In this document: positions 44,503 to 52,892 of the stretch, piece by piece
How positions within the stretch are numbered: the stretch's first letter is position 1
Layout of the letters: each line of letters opens with the position of its first letter
Source of the DNA: Pseudoflavitalea rhizosphaerae
GTDB taxonomy: Bacteria > Bacteroidota > Bacteroidia > Chitinophagales > Chitinophagaceae
Length of the DNA: 64,000 nt
Direction: 5' to 3'
NCBI RefSeq assembly: GCF_003991355.1
Contig: NZ_RCSU01000013.1
Location: 62,001 to 126,000 of the forward strand
Notes under the pieces: generated by a model
Told to the model about the DNA's origin: nothing
Databases searched by the model: none
The model's input: only the letters and a program-made list of their open reading frames with translations
Made by a program: the position numbers and the translations under genes

Positions 44503-44540
44503 AGTCAGTTGGGCCAATGTGGATATTGGTCCAACTGACT
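44503..44540 (-). repeat. 16-bp-stem hairpin between the nlpE-like gene and nuoF
   Basis: AGTCAGTTGGGCCAAT (44503-44518) and ATTGGTCCAACTGACT (44525-44540) pair with one G-U/mismatch around a 6-nt loop. No T-run follows on the minus strand, so it is not a classical terminator. It could be an mRNA processing or stability element inside the nuo transcript. Confidence 0.75.
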
Positions 44541-44547
44541 GTGATAA

Positions 44548-45015
44548 CTATTTTTTCGTCATGATGTACTTGTCGGCCAGTGTACCTGTGATCTCCTTTC
44601 CTTCCTGGTCAAGGAGCCAGAGTTTGTTCTCGCCGGCTTTGTACTGCACCCTGCGGTCTTGTAATTCCTTATCGAACTGCAGTGTGATGGTATTCTCGTG
44701 CACCACCCATTTTCCTTTTGAGCTGAATGCCGCCGGCGATTTTTTGCCGAGGTATTCTTCCTTGAGGGTAAAGAGTGAGTCTTTGTTCAGATTCAACGTG
44801 GTTTTGATCCCTTCGCAATCGGCGCATGGCAGAGTTCCCTCATATTCGCCTTCAAGGTCCAGCGAGTTGGCTGCGTTGTGCATATCAACCGGCTGGCTAA
44901 CGGCGGAAGTATCTGCTGCATTGTCCGTGGTAGTTGGTTCCTGTTTACCCGGATCGTTACAGGCTGCGATACTAAGAGAGGCTGCAATGGCCATCATAAC
45001 AAGCGTTCTGTTCAT
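44548..45015 (-). CDS. NlpE-like copper/envelope-stress lipoprotein within the nuo operon
   Basis: The 155-residue protein starts MNRTLVMMAIAASLSIAACN, a lipoprotein signal with acceptor C19, then a Thr/Asn-rich linker. The NlpE_N domain follows: LEGEYEGTLPCADCEGIKTT with the CADC redox/metal motif, DSLFTLKEEYLGKK, and WLLDQEGKEITGTLADKYIM. NlpE proteins sense envelope stress or bind copper. It reads in the same direction between nuoE and nuoF (gaps of 23 and 61 nt), where no complex I subunit is expected. It is probably co-transcribed with complex I; the functional link is unknown. Confidence 0.88.
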   Translation of the reverse strand: MNRTLVMMAIAASLSIAACNDPGKQEPTTTDNAADTSAVSQPVDMHNAANSLDLEGEYEGTLPCADCEGIKTTLNLNKDSLFTLKEEYLGKKSPAAFSSKGKWVVHENTITLQFDKELQDRRVQYKAGENKLWLLDQEGKEITGTLADKYIMTKK

Positions 45016-45038
45016 ATAACCAGGTTTTTGGTGACAGA

Positions 45039-45533
45039 TCAGTTCGCTGCCTTTGCACGCAGTTCCGCGATGATATCATCCACTTTTTGTTTGGTGAGAT
45101 GTTCGCGGTAATGCTTTCCTAATTGCATCATGGGCGCATAGCCACAAGCACCGAGACATTCAACTGTCTTGAGTGTAAAGAGACCGTCGGTAGTGGTTTC
45201 ACCCACACCGATCCCCAGTGTCGATTTAATATAATCGATGATATCGTCACTTCCCTTCACCATGCATGGCCCTGTCTGGCAGACTTCGAAAACGTAACGG
45301 CCTACGGGTTTAAGGTTGTACATGGAGTAGAAAGTGGCTACTTCGTATACTTCGATGGGTTCGAGTTTCAGGAGAGATGCTACATAGTCCATGGTCTCTG
45401 CACTGAGCCATCCTCCGAAAGTTTCCTGTGCCAGGTGCAGAACCGGGATCAGGGCGCTTTTTTGTTTACCGTCCGGATAGCGTGCAACGATCTCCTGCAC
45501 CTTCTTTAACTGTTCATCTGAAAACTGTACCAT
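45039..45533 (-). CDS. nuoE: NADH-quinone oxidoreductase subunit E
   Basis: NuoE is the 24-kDa-type subunit with cluster N1a. The 164-residue thioredoxin-fold protein has the four cluster cysteines in CQTGPCMVKGSDDIIDYIKS and VECLGACGYAPMMQL. The N-terminal helices (YPDGKQKSALIPVLHLAQET) are typical. It works with NuoF in the NADH dehydrogenase module. It starts 15 nt after the nuoD stop. Confidence 0.96.
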   Translation of the reverse strand: MVQFSDEQLKKVQEIVARYPDGKQKSALIPVLHLAQETFGGWLSAETMDYVASLLKLEPIEVYEVATFYSMYNLKPVGRYVFEVCQTGPCMVKGSDDIIDYIKSTLGIGVGETTTDGLFTLKTVECLGACGYAPMMQLGKHYREHLTKQKVDDIIAELRAKAAN

Positions 45534-45548
45534 AAATAATTCTATGAT

Positions 45549-46784
45549 TTATGCGTCCATCTCCCCTGCGATCAGGTTGAGAGAACTCAATACAATGATG
45601 GCGTCGCTGAGCATGGCTCCTTTGGTGATCTCTTCAAAAGCCTGGTAATAGATAAAGCAGGGTCTGCGGAAATGCAGTCTGTACGGCGTTCTGCCGCCAT
45701 CGCTGATCAGGTAAAAACCCAATTCACCGTTGCCTCCTTCTACAGGGAGGTACAGTTCACCCTTAGGGATATCTACTTCACCCATCACGATCTTGAAGTG
45801 CCAGATCAGGGCTTCCATCTTCGTATATACATCGCCTTTAGGAGGCAGATAATATTCGGGAGCATCAGCATGGTACACATCATGTTCAGTGCCTTTGAAA
45901 GATTGTACTTTCCTGTAAGCCTGTTCAATGATGCTGAGTGATTGCCACATTTCCTGGTTGCGGACGAGGAACCGGTCATAGCAGTCACCGGTAGTACCAA
46001 CGGGGATGTCGAATTCAAAATCCTGGTAGCTGCTGTATGGGGTATGAACGCGTACGTCGTAGTCTACACCGGCAGCGCGGAGATTGGGGCCGGTGAAACC
46101 GTAGTTCAGTGCTCTTTCAGCACTGATAGGGCCTGCGCCGATAAGGCGTTCCATGAAGATGCGGTTGCGTGTGAAAAGGTTCTCGAATTCCTTCAGCACT
46201 TTTGGATATTCAGCCAGGAATTTCTCGAGCTTTTCAAAAGCGGCCGGCGTGAAGTCTCTTTCGAATCCGCCGATACGGCCCATATTGGTGGTGAGGCGTG
46301 ATCCGCAGATCTCTTCATAGATCTCATAGATCAGCTCACGGTATTGCATAACGTAGAGGAAGCCTGTGAATGCTCCTGTATCCACACCTACGATGGAATT
46401 ACAGATCAGGTGATCCGAGATCCGCGCCAGCTCCATAACGATCACGCGGAGATAGTCTACGCGTTTGGGCGTTTTCACTCCCAGCAATTTCTCGCAGGTG
46501 AGGTGCCAGCCCATATTGTTGATGGGTGAGGAGCAATAATTGAGGCGGTCTGTGAGGGTGGTGATCTGGTAGAGCGGTCTTCTTTCTGCAAGCTTTTCAA
46601 ATGCGCGGTGGATATAGCCTACAGTTGATTCAGAAGAGAGGATACGCTCCCCATCGAGTTCCAGGATATTTTGGAATACGCCGTGTGTTGCGGGGTGTGT
46701 GGGACCGAGATTGAGCGTGGTGGTCGTTTTCTCGATGGACCCTTCCGGCAACCGGATATTCTTATGATGTATTACGTCAGACAT
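45549..46784 (-). CDS. nuoD: NADH-quinone oxidoreductase subunit D
   Basis: NuoD is the 49-kDa subunit that forms the quinone-reduction site with NuoB. The 411-residue protein has LGPTHPATHGVFQNILELDG with the essential histidines, GYIHRAFEKLAERRPLYQIT, and CEKLLGVKTPKRVDYLRVIV. It ends with LSSLNLIAGEMDA, near the normal DFVMGEVDR-type terminus. NuoC and NuoD are separate genes here, as in most bacteria but unlike E. coli. The gap to nuoC is 9 nt. Confidence 0.97.
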   Translation of the reverse strand: MSDVIHHKNIRLPEGSIEKTTTTLNLGPTHPATHGVFQNILELDGERILSSESTVGYIHRAFEKLAERRPLYQITTLTDRLNYCSSPINNMGWHLTCEKLLGVKTPKRVDYLRVIVMELARISDHLICNSIVGVDTGAFTGFLYVMQYRELIYEIYEEICGSRLTTNMGRIGGFERDFTPAAFEKLEKFLAEYPKVLKEFENLFTRNRIFMERLIGAGPISAERALNYGFTGPNLRAAGVDYDVRVHTPYSSYQDFEFDIPVGTTGDCYDRFLVRNQEMWQSLSIIEQAYRKVQSFKGTEHDVYHADAPEYYLPPKGDVYTKMEALIWHFKIVMGEVDIPKGELYLPVEGGNGELGFYLISDGGRTPYRLHFRRPCFIYYQAFEEITKGAMLSDAIIVLSSLNLIAGEMDA

Positions 46785-46793
46785 ATATTAATG

Positions 46794-47306
46794 TTAATAG
46801 CTCTTTCCACGGCCGAACATATCGTCGTCCTTGTCGATCCTGGTCTGATCTTCCAGCGGAAATTCTTTCCGCATGGGGAAGTAGTCCATTTCGTCCACGT
46901 TCAGAATTCGTTTCAGGTTAGGGTGTCCTACGAAGTTCACACCAAAGAAATCGTAGGTTTCTCTCTCCATCCAGTTGGCGGCTGCATACAGGGCAGTTGC
47001 GCTGAATACATCGGGACTGGAGATATTCGTATATACTTTAAACCGGATACGCACATTGGCCTGCAGGTTGTGAAGGTGGTAAACCACTGCCAGTTCCCTG
47101 CCGGTATTATCGGGGTAATGCACGGCCTGCAGATCGGTCAGAAAACGGAACTGCAATCCCTCATCATCATAAAGGAATTGCAATACTTTCAGGTTGATCT
47201 CTTTCGGCGCTTCGAAGGTGAGCATTTCGAATGGTTCTTCGAAGTTGGTGACCTGTTCGCCGAATTTCTCTGTGAGCCGTTGCTTGATATAGTCGTTGTT
47301 CAACAT
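46794..47306 (-). CDS. nuoC: NADH-quinone oxidoreductase subunit C
   Basis: The 170-residue 30-kDa-type subunit carries the signature ERETYDFFGVNFVGHPNLKRIL followed by PMRKEFPLEDQTRI (each read in part). It lacks clusters and scaffolds NuoD and NuoB on the peripheral arm. The nuoB stop is 2 nt upstream, so translation is probably coupled. It ends MFGRGKSY. Confidence 0.95.
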   Translation of the reverse strand: MLNNDYIKQRLTEKFGEQVTNFEEPFEMLTFEAPKEINLKVLQFLYDDEGLQFRFLTDLQAVHYPDNTGRELAVVYHLHNLQANVRIRFKVYTNISSPDVFSATALYAAANWMERETYDFFGVNFVGHPNLKRILNVDEMDYFPMRKEFPLEDQTRIDKDDDMFGRGKSY

Positions 47307-47308
47307 GC

Positions 47309-47884
47309 TTATTGGATTCCGTAGCTTGCCATTAATTCTTGATAACGTGCGCCATTCCTTCTTCTCAGGCTTTCATTACCTACCAGGTCCTGGATGCGCA
47401 TGAAGCCATCGATCACCGCTTCGGGTCTTGGAGGGCAACCGGGAACGTAAACGTCTACAGGGATGATCTGATCAATACCCTGGAGTACGCTGTAAGTATC
47501 AAAGATACCGCCGCTGGAAGCGCAGGCTCCCATAGCGAGTACCCAACGGGGTTCTGCCAACTGAAGATATACCTGTTTAACAACGGGCGCCATCTTTTTG
47601 GCGATGGTGCCCATCACCATCATCAGGTCGCACTGACGGGGGGAGAAGCCAACCCTTTCAGCGCCGAAGCGGGCCAGGTCGTAGTGCGCTCCCATGGTTG
47701 CCATGAACTCGATACCACAACAGGAGGTAGCGAAAGGCATTGGCCAGAGAGAGTTTTTGCGGCCGAGGCCAACTACTTTGTCCAGCGTAGTGGTGAAGAA
47801 ACCATCGCCCTGATAACCTTCAGGTGCATCAACCAGCTTTATATCAGTCTGGCCGTAAATATTATATTGAACGGGACGTGCCAT
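47309..47884 (-). CDS. nuoB: NADH-quinone oxidoreductase subunit B (cluster N2)
   Basis: The 191-residue protein holds the terminal cluster N2 ligands: the tandem cysteines of [12 protein letters not shown], a cysteine in [13 protein letters not shown], and [17 protein letters not shown]2 donates electrons to quinone. The gene lies 46 nt downstream of nuoA. Confidence 0.97.
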   Translation of the reverse strand: MARPVQYNIYGQTDIKLVDAPEGYQGDGFFTTTLDKVVGLGRKNSLWPMPFATSCCGIEFMATMGAHYDLARFGAERVGFSPRQCDLMMVMGTIAKKMAPVVKQVYLQLAEPRWVLAMGACASSGGIFDTYSVLQGIDQIIPVDVYVPGCPPRPEAVIDGFMRIQDLVGNESLRRRNGARYQELMASYGIQ

Positions 47885-47930
47885 AAAATTGGATTTAATT
47901 CTTTTTACTGTTATTCAATCTCACAAGCAA

Positions 47931-48338
47931 TTACTCTTCCCATTTGATCGCTCCCTTCTTGAGGATATAAGTGAATCCGCAAAGGAAGAAGCCAACAAAC
48001 ATCAATACAGCAAAGAAGCCGTTCCATCCCAGCTCTCTGAAGTTGACAGCATAGGGATAGAAGAAGATCACTTCCACATCGAACAAAACAAAAAGGATGG
48101 CAACCAGGAAGTATTTGATGGCCATCGGGTGCCTGGCGTCACCATGACTGGCGATACCACTGGCAAAGTTCTCTAATTTATCAGATGTCTTGCGTTTAGG
48201 GCCTAACAAATGTGAACCCACCATCATGACTACAATAATTCCTATAGCTACGAGGAGTTGAAGACCTACGGGAAAAAACCAGAAGGCATTGTCAGGATTT
48301 TGGGCAACGGCGGAGGCTTGCAACAGGTACATGTTCAT
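47931..48338 (-). CDS. nuoA: NADH-quinone oxidoreductase subunit A
   Basis: The 135-residue three-helix subunit has PVGLQLLVAIGIIVVMMVGS, the loop LENFASGIASHGDARHPMAI and KYFLVAILFVLFDVEVIFFY, whose acidic FDVEVIF motif is diagnostic. The loop has Ala-Ser where many homologues have YECG, so the quinone-gate cysteine is missing. It is the first gene of the complex I operon, with a promoter 14 nt before the likely leader start. Confidence 0.95.
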   Translation of the reverse strand: MNMYLLQASAVAQNPDNAFWFFPVGLQLLVAIGIIVVMMVGSHLLGPKRKTSDKLENFASGIASHGDARHPMAIKYFLVAILFVLFDVEVIFFYPYAVNFRELGWNGFFAVLMFVGFFLCGFTYILKKGAIKWEE

Positions 48339-48357
48339 AACCCGTTTAGTTTATCGG

Positions 48358-48389
48358 CAAAAATAAGGTAGCATGTAACAAAAACCAAT
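48358..48389 (-). promoter_or_regulatory. promoter of the nuo operon
   Basis: On the minus strand TTGG (48389-48386) and TATTTTTG (48365-48358) fit the Bacteroidota -33/-7 consensus with 20 bp between them. The start point would be near 48352, leaving a leader of about 14 nt before the nuoA ATG at 48338. Confidence 0.6.
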
Positions 48390-48411
48390 TTCAAGTCAAA
48401 AAACTGTAAAA

Positions 48412-48440
48412 TAAAATCCCTGCAGAAGACTGCAGGGATT
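48412..48440 (-). terminator. intrinsic terminator of the tonB-pstS-TPR operon
   Basis: A perfect 11-bp stem (AATCCCTGCAG with CTGCAGGGATT, 4-nt loop) is followed on the minus strand by TTATTTTA. It separates the TPR gene from the nuo promoter. Confidence 0.85.
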
Positions 48441-48472
48441 TGGTTGAAAATGAATTCTATGTTAAGCTGTGG

Positions 48473-50176
48473 TTATTTACCACTACTTGATTTAGCGCCT
48501 GTTCCTCCGGCAGCACTGCTGCTTCCGGTACGTGGTTTGGGCTGTGATGCAGGTTTGCCGGCTCTTTCAAGAATGTCTTTGAACTTGAGGGCAGTTGCAT
48601 TACCCGGATCAACTACCAGGATCTTGTCCAGGTAATCGAGCGCAGTTTCCCTTTCTTTTTTAATGTCATTATAATATTGAACGAGGTAGAAATAAGAAGA
48701 AACAATCTGTGCTTTGAATTTCACTGAATCGATCTGTGTTGCTTTTTCTGCCAGTAATTTGTAAGCGTCCACCGCCAGGCCATTGGTATTCACAGAATCG
48801 TCCTGTGCCTGTTTGGAGCGGGCGCACCAGAGATATCCATAGATCTCATCAGGATATTTGGTTTGATAAATGCCACAGAAGATGCTGTCAGAGGCGGGAT
48901 AATCAGCAGCCTGATAATGGGCCATACCCCAGTTATAAAGGTCAGTTTGCGTTGGCTCAGGTTTCAGGTGATACGCTGTACCCAGCCATTTTGCTTCTTC
49001 AATCCGGTTACCCTGTGCTTTGGCCATGTTGGCAGCGATATTGATGTATTTTACTTTATTTTCCAGCAGCGTGTCCAGGGCAACAGCTTTCTGCAGGTTG
49101 GCGAATGCGTTCTGCTCGTTTCCGGGAGTTTTGGAATCGATTTTGGCCATCTCCACGTAATCTGCAGGAACGATATCTTCCTGCTCCACTTTAGCGAAGT
49201 AAGTATCCATCGCTTTTCTGGCTCCGGCAATATCACCGAGTGTATCGGCTGCATATGCCACCATCTTGTACATACGTGGTTTTACTTTTTCGCCATATTG
49301 CCGGATGAGTTGTTCAGCTTTTGCGCGTGCGCCTGCAAAATCACCTTTTGCATAGGTGAAGTCGGTTCTCAGGTATTCTACTTCCGGGCCTGGATCGGTA
49401 TTGGCGATGTATTTATCCAAATACAGCGGCGCCTTGGTTTCAACATCTCTCGTATACCAGTATACGAAGAGTTCATAGTAGGTAGGCGCATATGCGGGAT
49501 CGGCCTGGATTGCTTCTTCGAAGGCAGGCAGGAAGAAATCGGGATTGTTCTGGGTGAGATAAACTTTCGCGATCTTATGCTTGGCGGCAGCGAGCTTATC
49601 ATCGAGCTGGAATGCTTTGTTATAAGCCTGCACAGCTTCGCCTCCGTTGATCAGTTTTCTGTAGGCGTCTCCCATCAGCAGGTAGGTTTCAGGATCTTTG
49701 AATCCTCTCAACTGTGTTGCCTGGTTTAGCTTTTCAATAGCGTAGTTGGCATCGCCTGGTTTGGCATTGATGTTGGCTCTTGCGATTGCATTGAGCACAT
49801 CGATGTCTTTTCCTTTGGTGAGGTTCACCGCCATTTCAAAACGCTGACGCGCATCGTTCACCTTGCCTTCCATCAGTTCGATCTGACCGATACCGGCGAG
49901 GACAAGCGGGGCGCTGCCATTTTGTTGCAATAATTTCTGGTACAGATTTTTTGCTCCCACAGAGTCTTTCGGAGACTGTGAAAGAAGGGTTTGCCCCAAC
50001 CAATAAACAGCATCGATGTTATTGGGATTGGCGGACAGCACACTTTCCAGCGCATCTTTAGCACTTTTATATCTTTCGTAGTACAAGAACTTTTTGCCGT
50101 CTTCAACTTTCTGGGCAAAAAGCAGAGTGCTTCCCATGACAAACGCTACTAATAAGCTAAGGGATCGTTTCATCAT
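48473..50176 (-). CDS. large TPR-repeat exported protein
   Basis: The protein of about 567 residues begins with a signal peptide (SLSLLVAFVMGSTLLFAQ) and consists of tetratricopeptide repeats, e.g. ALESVLSANPNNIDAVYWLG, AVQAYNKAFQLDDKLAAAKH and ALDYLDKILVVDPGNATALK. The tail is low-complexity (KPRTGSSSAAGGTGAKSSSG). The frame opens at a GTG (50182); the ATGs at 50176 or 50173 are better starts. TPR arrays scaffold protein complexes, and here the protein would be periplasmic. It follows a PstS-like lipoprotein and a TonB gene, an association also familiar from other Bacteroidota. No enzymatic function is indicated. Confidence 0.88.
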   Translation of the reverse strand: MMKRSLSLLVAFVMGSTLLFAQKVEDGKKFLYYERYKSAKDALESVLSANPNNIDAVYWLGQTLLSQSPKDSVGAKNLYQKLLQQNGSAPLVLAGIGQIELMEGKVNDARQRFEMAVNLTKGKDIDVLNAIARANINAKPGDANYAIEKLNQATQLRGFKDPETYLLMGDAYRKLINGGEAVQAYNKAFQLDDKLAAAKHKIAKVYLTQNNPDFFLPAFEEAIQADPAYAPTYYELFVYWYTRDVETKAPLYLDKYIANTDPGPEVEYLRTDFTYAKGDFAGARAKAEQLIRQYGEKVKPRMYKMVAYAADTLGDIAGARKAMDTYFAKVEQEDIVPADYVEMAKIDSKTPGNEQNAFANLQKAVALDTLLENKVKYINIAANMAKAQGNRIEEAKWLGTAYHLKPEPTQTDLYNWGMAHYQAADYPASDSIFCGIYQTKYPDEIYGYLWCARSKQAQDDSVNTNGLAVDAYKLLAEKATQIDSVKFKAQIVSSYFYLVQYYNDIKKERETALDYLDKILVVDPGNATALKFKDILERAGKPASQPKPRTGSSSAAGGTGAKSSSGK

Positions 50177-50230
50177 TGTCACTTGCTGTTTTGAATGAAT
50201 GTTTGTTTGTGTTAGTATCTCAAAAACGAA

Positions 50231-51166
50231 TTACTCCAAATTGGTTTTCCTGATCTCGAAATTCATACGTGCCGGCCACAAATATGCCCTGCTGAAGATC
50301 CTTTGTCCTTTTTCATAGATGAGGAAATTGGTGAACCCGTTCCCTAATCCATCATAATTTTCCTTTAAAATGTACCAGAGTGTCCGGATCATCGGATACC
50401 TGTTGGTTGCGATATTGTACTGTACAGGATCAACATACGTGCCATTACATCCCCTGCACTCAATTTGTGCGATCCTTACCTTCTTCAGGAAGCTGAGTTG
50501 GGTAGAATCCTCCCTGTTTCCGACCCAGCTTACACCCACCAGTCCGATGGCATCAGTATTATTGGATACATAATCGATCACTGCTTCGCTGCTGCTTGCG
50601 GCCACAACATTTTTGCCCATTGCCTGACCTTTGAGCAGAGAGTCCGTCAGGAAGCGAACAGTAGAGGTGCTGGTAGTTCCATCCAGCAATACCTTATACT
50701 TGTATCCACTGATACCTTTAGCCATGCCGCGTATATCCTGCATGGTGAAAAGCGTGTCTTTGCTTTTGCTGTTTACCAGTACTGCGATAGCATCAAATGC
50801 CAGGGGGCCCCAGCCAGGTTGGAAGCTGTTACGTGCGGCCATTGTTTTAGCTTCATCTTCCGTAAGACCGCGCGTTACGATCACCATCCGGATACTGTCT
50901 ACATTAAGATCTCGCAGACATTCTGCTTCCGGTTTGTAGTGAACAATGATTTTCGCTTCAGGGTTTTGAGATTCGAATACCTGGATCTGTGAATCGATCA
51001 CCGGCTTGAAACTCTCGTCTGCACTGATATGTATGGTTCCTGATGTTGTAGTGTCACCTGATCCTCTTTTCTTCTCGCCTGTAGCGCAGGCACTCATCAT
51101 CAGGATTGCCGGTGCCAATACCATCCACAACATCCTGTTCAAATATTGAAAGAATTGTTTGTTCAT
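50231..51166 (-). CDS. PstS-like substrate-binding lipoprotein
   Basis: The 311-residue protein starts MNKQFFQYLNRM and has a lipoprotein signal ending in LMMSACATG. It has the PBP-like fold of the phosphate-binding PstS family (GTIHISADESFKPVIDSQIQ, GTTSTSTVRFLTDSLL, NTDAIGLVGVSW, NRYPMIRTLWYI). The frame extends to 51295, but that part is poor coding and overlaps the upstream gene. PstS normally delivers phosphate to an ABC permease, yet no pst transporter genes are present. In this genomic setting such proteins accompany TonB systems, so the ligand may not be phosphate. Confidence 0.88.
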   Translation of the reverse strand: MNKQFFQYLNRMLWMVLAPAILMMSACATGEKKRGSGDTTTSGTIHISADESFKPVIDSQIQVFESQNPEAKIIVHYKPEAECLRDLNVDSIRMVIVTRGLTEDEAKTMAARNSFQPGWGPLAFDAIAVLVNSKSKDTLFTMQDIRGMAKGISGYKYKVLLDGTTSTSTVRFLTDSLLKGQAMGKNVVAASSSEAVIDYVSNNTDAIGLVGVSWVGNREDSTQLSFLKKVRIAQIECRGCNGTYVDPVQYNIATNRYPMIRTLWYILKENYDGLGNGFTNFLIYEKGQRIFSRAYLWPARMNFEIRKTNLE

Positions 51167-51179
51167 TTGTTTTCTCAGG

Positions 51180-51416
51180 CTATTGATAATAATTTTTTTT
51201 GATACCTCTGTAAATGCGGAAGCCGCCATACAGCAGGCACAATCCACCGAATATGTAGGAAAAAGGTGCAGGTGGAAACTCCAGCGCGAAACCAAGTTGC
51301 TGGCTGAAAGCCAGTATCAGGCCGATCACAGCATAAATGAAACCCATTCCAATATCCATTATCGATCTGCGCGTGATATACGCTTTCATTTTTTTATCGT
51401 CAAAATCTTGTGCCAT
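51180..51416 (-). CDS. small two-helix membrane protein
   Basis: The 78-residue protein has a charged N-terminus (MAQDFDDKKMKAYITRR) and two predicted transmembrane helices (MGFIYAVIGLILAFSQQLGF, PFSYIFGGLCLLYGGFRIYR), ending in IKKNYYQ. No family is recognised with certainty. It stands between the broken tonB gene and the PstS-like gene, 13 nt before the latter's start, and is probably part of the same operon and the same membrane complex. Confidence 0.75.
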   Translation of the reverse strand: MAQDFDDKKMKAYITRRSIMDIGMGFIYAVIGLILAFSQQLGFALEFPPAPFSYIFGGLCLLYGGFRIYRGIKKNYYQ

Positions 51417-51534
51417 CCTTAATTATATGGGTTCGGGCAAGATAAGAAATTACCAGCAAACCAAGTCTTCAATTGTTAATTTACTCAAAATTTAATCGAC
51501 ACCTGTATTGTGTTTTTCGTTGCACCTTAGCCCC

Positions 51535-52271
51535 TTATTCCTCAACAAGTAAGATTATGATTGGCAGTCCCTGATACATCGGAACAGGTTTTCCATTTCT
51601 TGTTCCGGGTATCCATTTCGGCATCGCTTCCAATACCCGCCGGACCTCAGTTTGATATGGCTCAAATACCGGGCGGGGAAAACCAATGTCTGTAATTTGA
51701 CCATCAGCATCTACCCTGAATTGCACGTATATTGTTGTACATCCTATTCCGGCGATGTTTCAATACATGAACCCCAAAAAAGATCATGCTCAACCGAATC
51801 CTTAGATGCAGCATCCGTGCCAATTCCTTCGGGTAGCGGTTCAAGTGGAATAGGACATCTGATAATTCCAGGAATTTCTTCACGAATCCTGACAACAGGC
51901 AGGTCTTCTGATTCCGCGTAGACATTGTCTGCTATTGAATCAGGCACCATCAACGGAACCGCGATCCCGCGGTTGATACAGGCCAAACCAGGTTTTATTG
52001 ACTCCCCTTCAAATGCAGTGTCTAATTCAATAAGAGCAAAACTGCAGGTAATCAGGTCATCAGCATTAACCTCGATTTTACCCATCACCTCTTTCCCTCC
52101 CCACCAATAATATCCTCCCATACAAAGAACTACTACCAAACACATCCCCACACACCCTTTTATTAGCTGACGATTGTATGCTTTCCTCAACGCATATGCG
52201 CCATATTCCTTATTGCGATGCTCAAACAACAGGTCCAGGTGACCGGATTGCGAATCATTTTCTGCTTCCAT
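51535..52271 (-). pseudogene. tonB: TonB energy transducer disrupted by a -1 frameshift
   Basis: The first frame (52271 to 51744, 175 residues) has the Bacteroidota TonB N-terminus (LDLLFEHRNKEYGAYALRKA), one transmembrane helix (GCVGMCLVVVLCMGGYYWW) and a spacer, then stops just after SCIETSPE. The TonB C-terminal domain continues in another frame from about 51759: NIAGIGCTTIYVQFRVDADG, LEAMPKWIPGTRNGKPVPMY, LPIIILLVEE. Adding one A to the GAAAC run at 51763-51759 restores one frame (SCIENIAGIGCTTIY). Either the gene recently lost one base or this is a sequencing error. Two intact tonB genes at 25490 and 26458 could compensate. Confidence 0.85.
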
Positions 52272-52370
52272 CGTTCAGCAGTTTAGGATAATGAAATCGG
52301 GTTTTGAACAACGCGCGCGTAACCCTATGATGCATCGCCACCATCATTTCCATATTCGCATCATTCTCAA

Positions 52371-52403
52371 TTGCGAACGTCTGCGATCCGCGCAGTATCT
52401 TTG
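52371..52403 (+). promoter_or_regulatory. promoter of the phosphatase-hisS operon
   Basis: TTG at 52371-52373 and the exact -7 match TATCTTTG at 52396-52403 are 22 bp apart. The -7 box ends 5 nt before the ATG at 52409, so the transcript is predicted to be leaderless. Confidence 0.6.
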
Positions 52404-52408
52404 CACCC

Positions 52409-52882
52409 ATGAAAATCCTGATGGTTTGTTTGGGAAATATCTGCCGGAGCCCGCTGGCAGAAGGAATTCTGCAATTTAAAGTGCAGGAAGCCGGGCTCGA
52501 CTGGACAATTGACAGTGCCGGAACCAATGGATACCATATCGGCGATGCTCCCCATCCTCTCAGTCAGAAAGTGGCCCTCCTCAACGGCATCGATATCAGT
52601 TGCCAGCGAGCCAGGCGCTTCAGGGCTGATGATTTCAAACATTATGACATGATCTACGCCCTTGCAGGCGATGTGCTCCGCGAGATCAAACGCATGGCCG
52701 GCAACCAGTACGAGGCCTCCAAAGTGCAACTGCTCATGGATACGCTCCATCCCGGCAAACAGCTGGATGTACCTGATCCTTACTACGGGGAGGAACCCGG
52801 CTACCACGAAGTTTTCGAACTCATCAGCAATGCCTGCGATCAGATCATTCAACAGTTCGCACCCATTCAACGCAACCAGTAA
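52409..52882 (+). CDS. low-molecular-weight protein-tyrosine phosphatase
   Basis: The 157-residue enzyme has the P-loop CLGNICRSPLAEGIL (CX5R, C7 to R13) and the acid-catalyst loop DVPDPYYGEEPGYHEVFELI near the C-terminus, both diagnostic of LMW-PTPases. It removes phosphate from protein tyrosines, often on capsule or exopolysaccharide regulators, though none are encoded here. hisS starts 10 nt after its stop in the same orientation. A TAnnTTTG box ends 5 nt before the ATG, so the mRNA is predicted to be leaderless. Confidence 0.94.
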   Translation: MKILMVCLGNICRSPLAEGILQFKVQEAGLDWTIDSAGTNGYHIGDAPHPLSQKVALLNGIDISCQRARRFRADDFKHYDMIYALAGDVLREIKRMAGNQYEASKVQLLMDTLHPGKQLDVPDPYYGEEPGYHEVFELISNACDQIIQQFAPIQRNQ

Positions 52883-52892
52883 CAAAGCAACA

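Noticed and set aside
51180-51295. N-terminal extension of the PstS-like protein upstream of 51166
   Set aside because: It overlaps the small membrane-protein gene in another frame and precedes the lipoprotein signal; the ATG at 51166 is the natural start.
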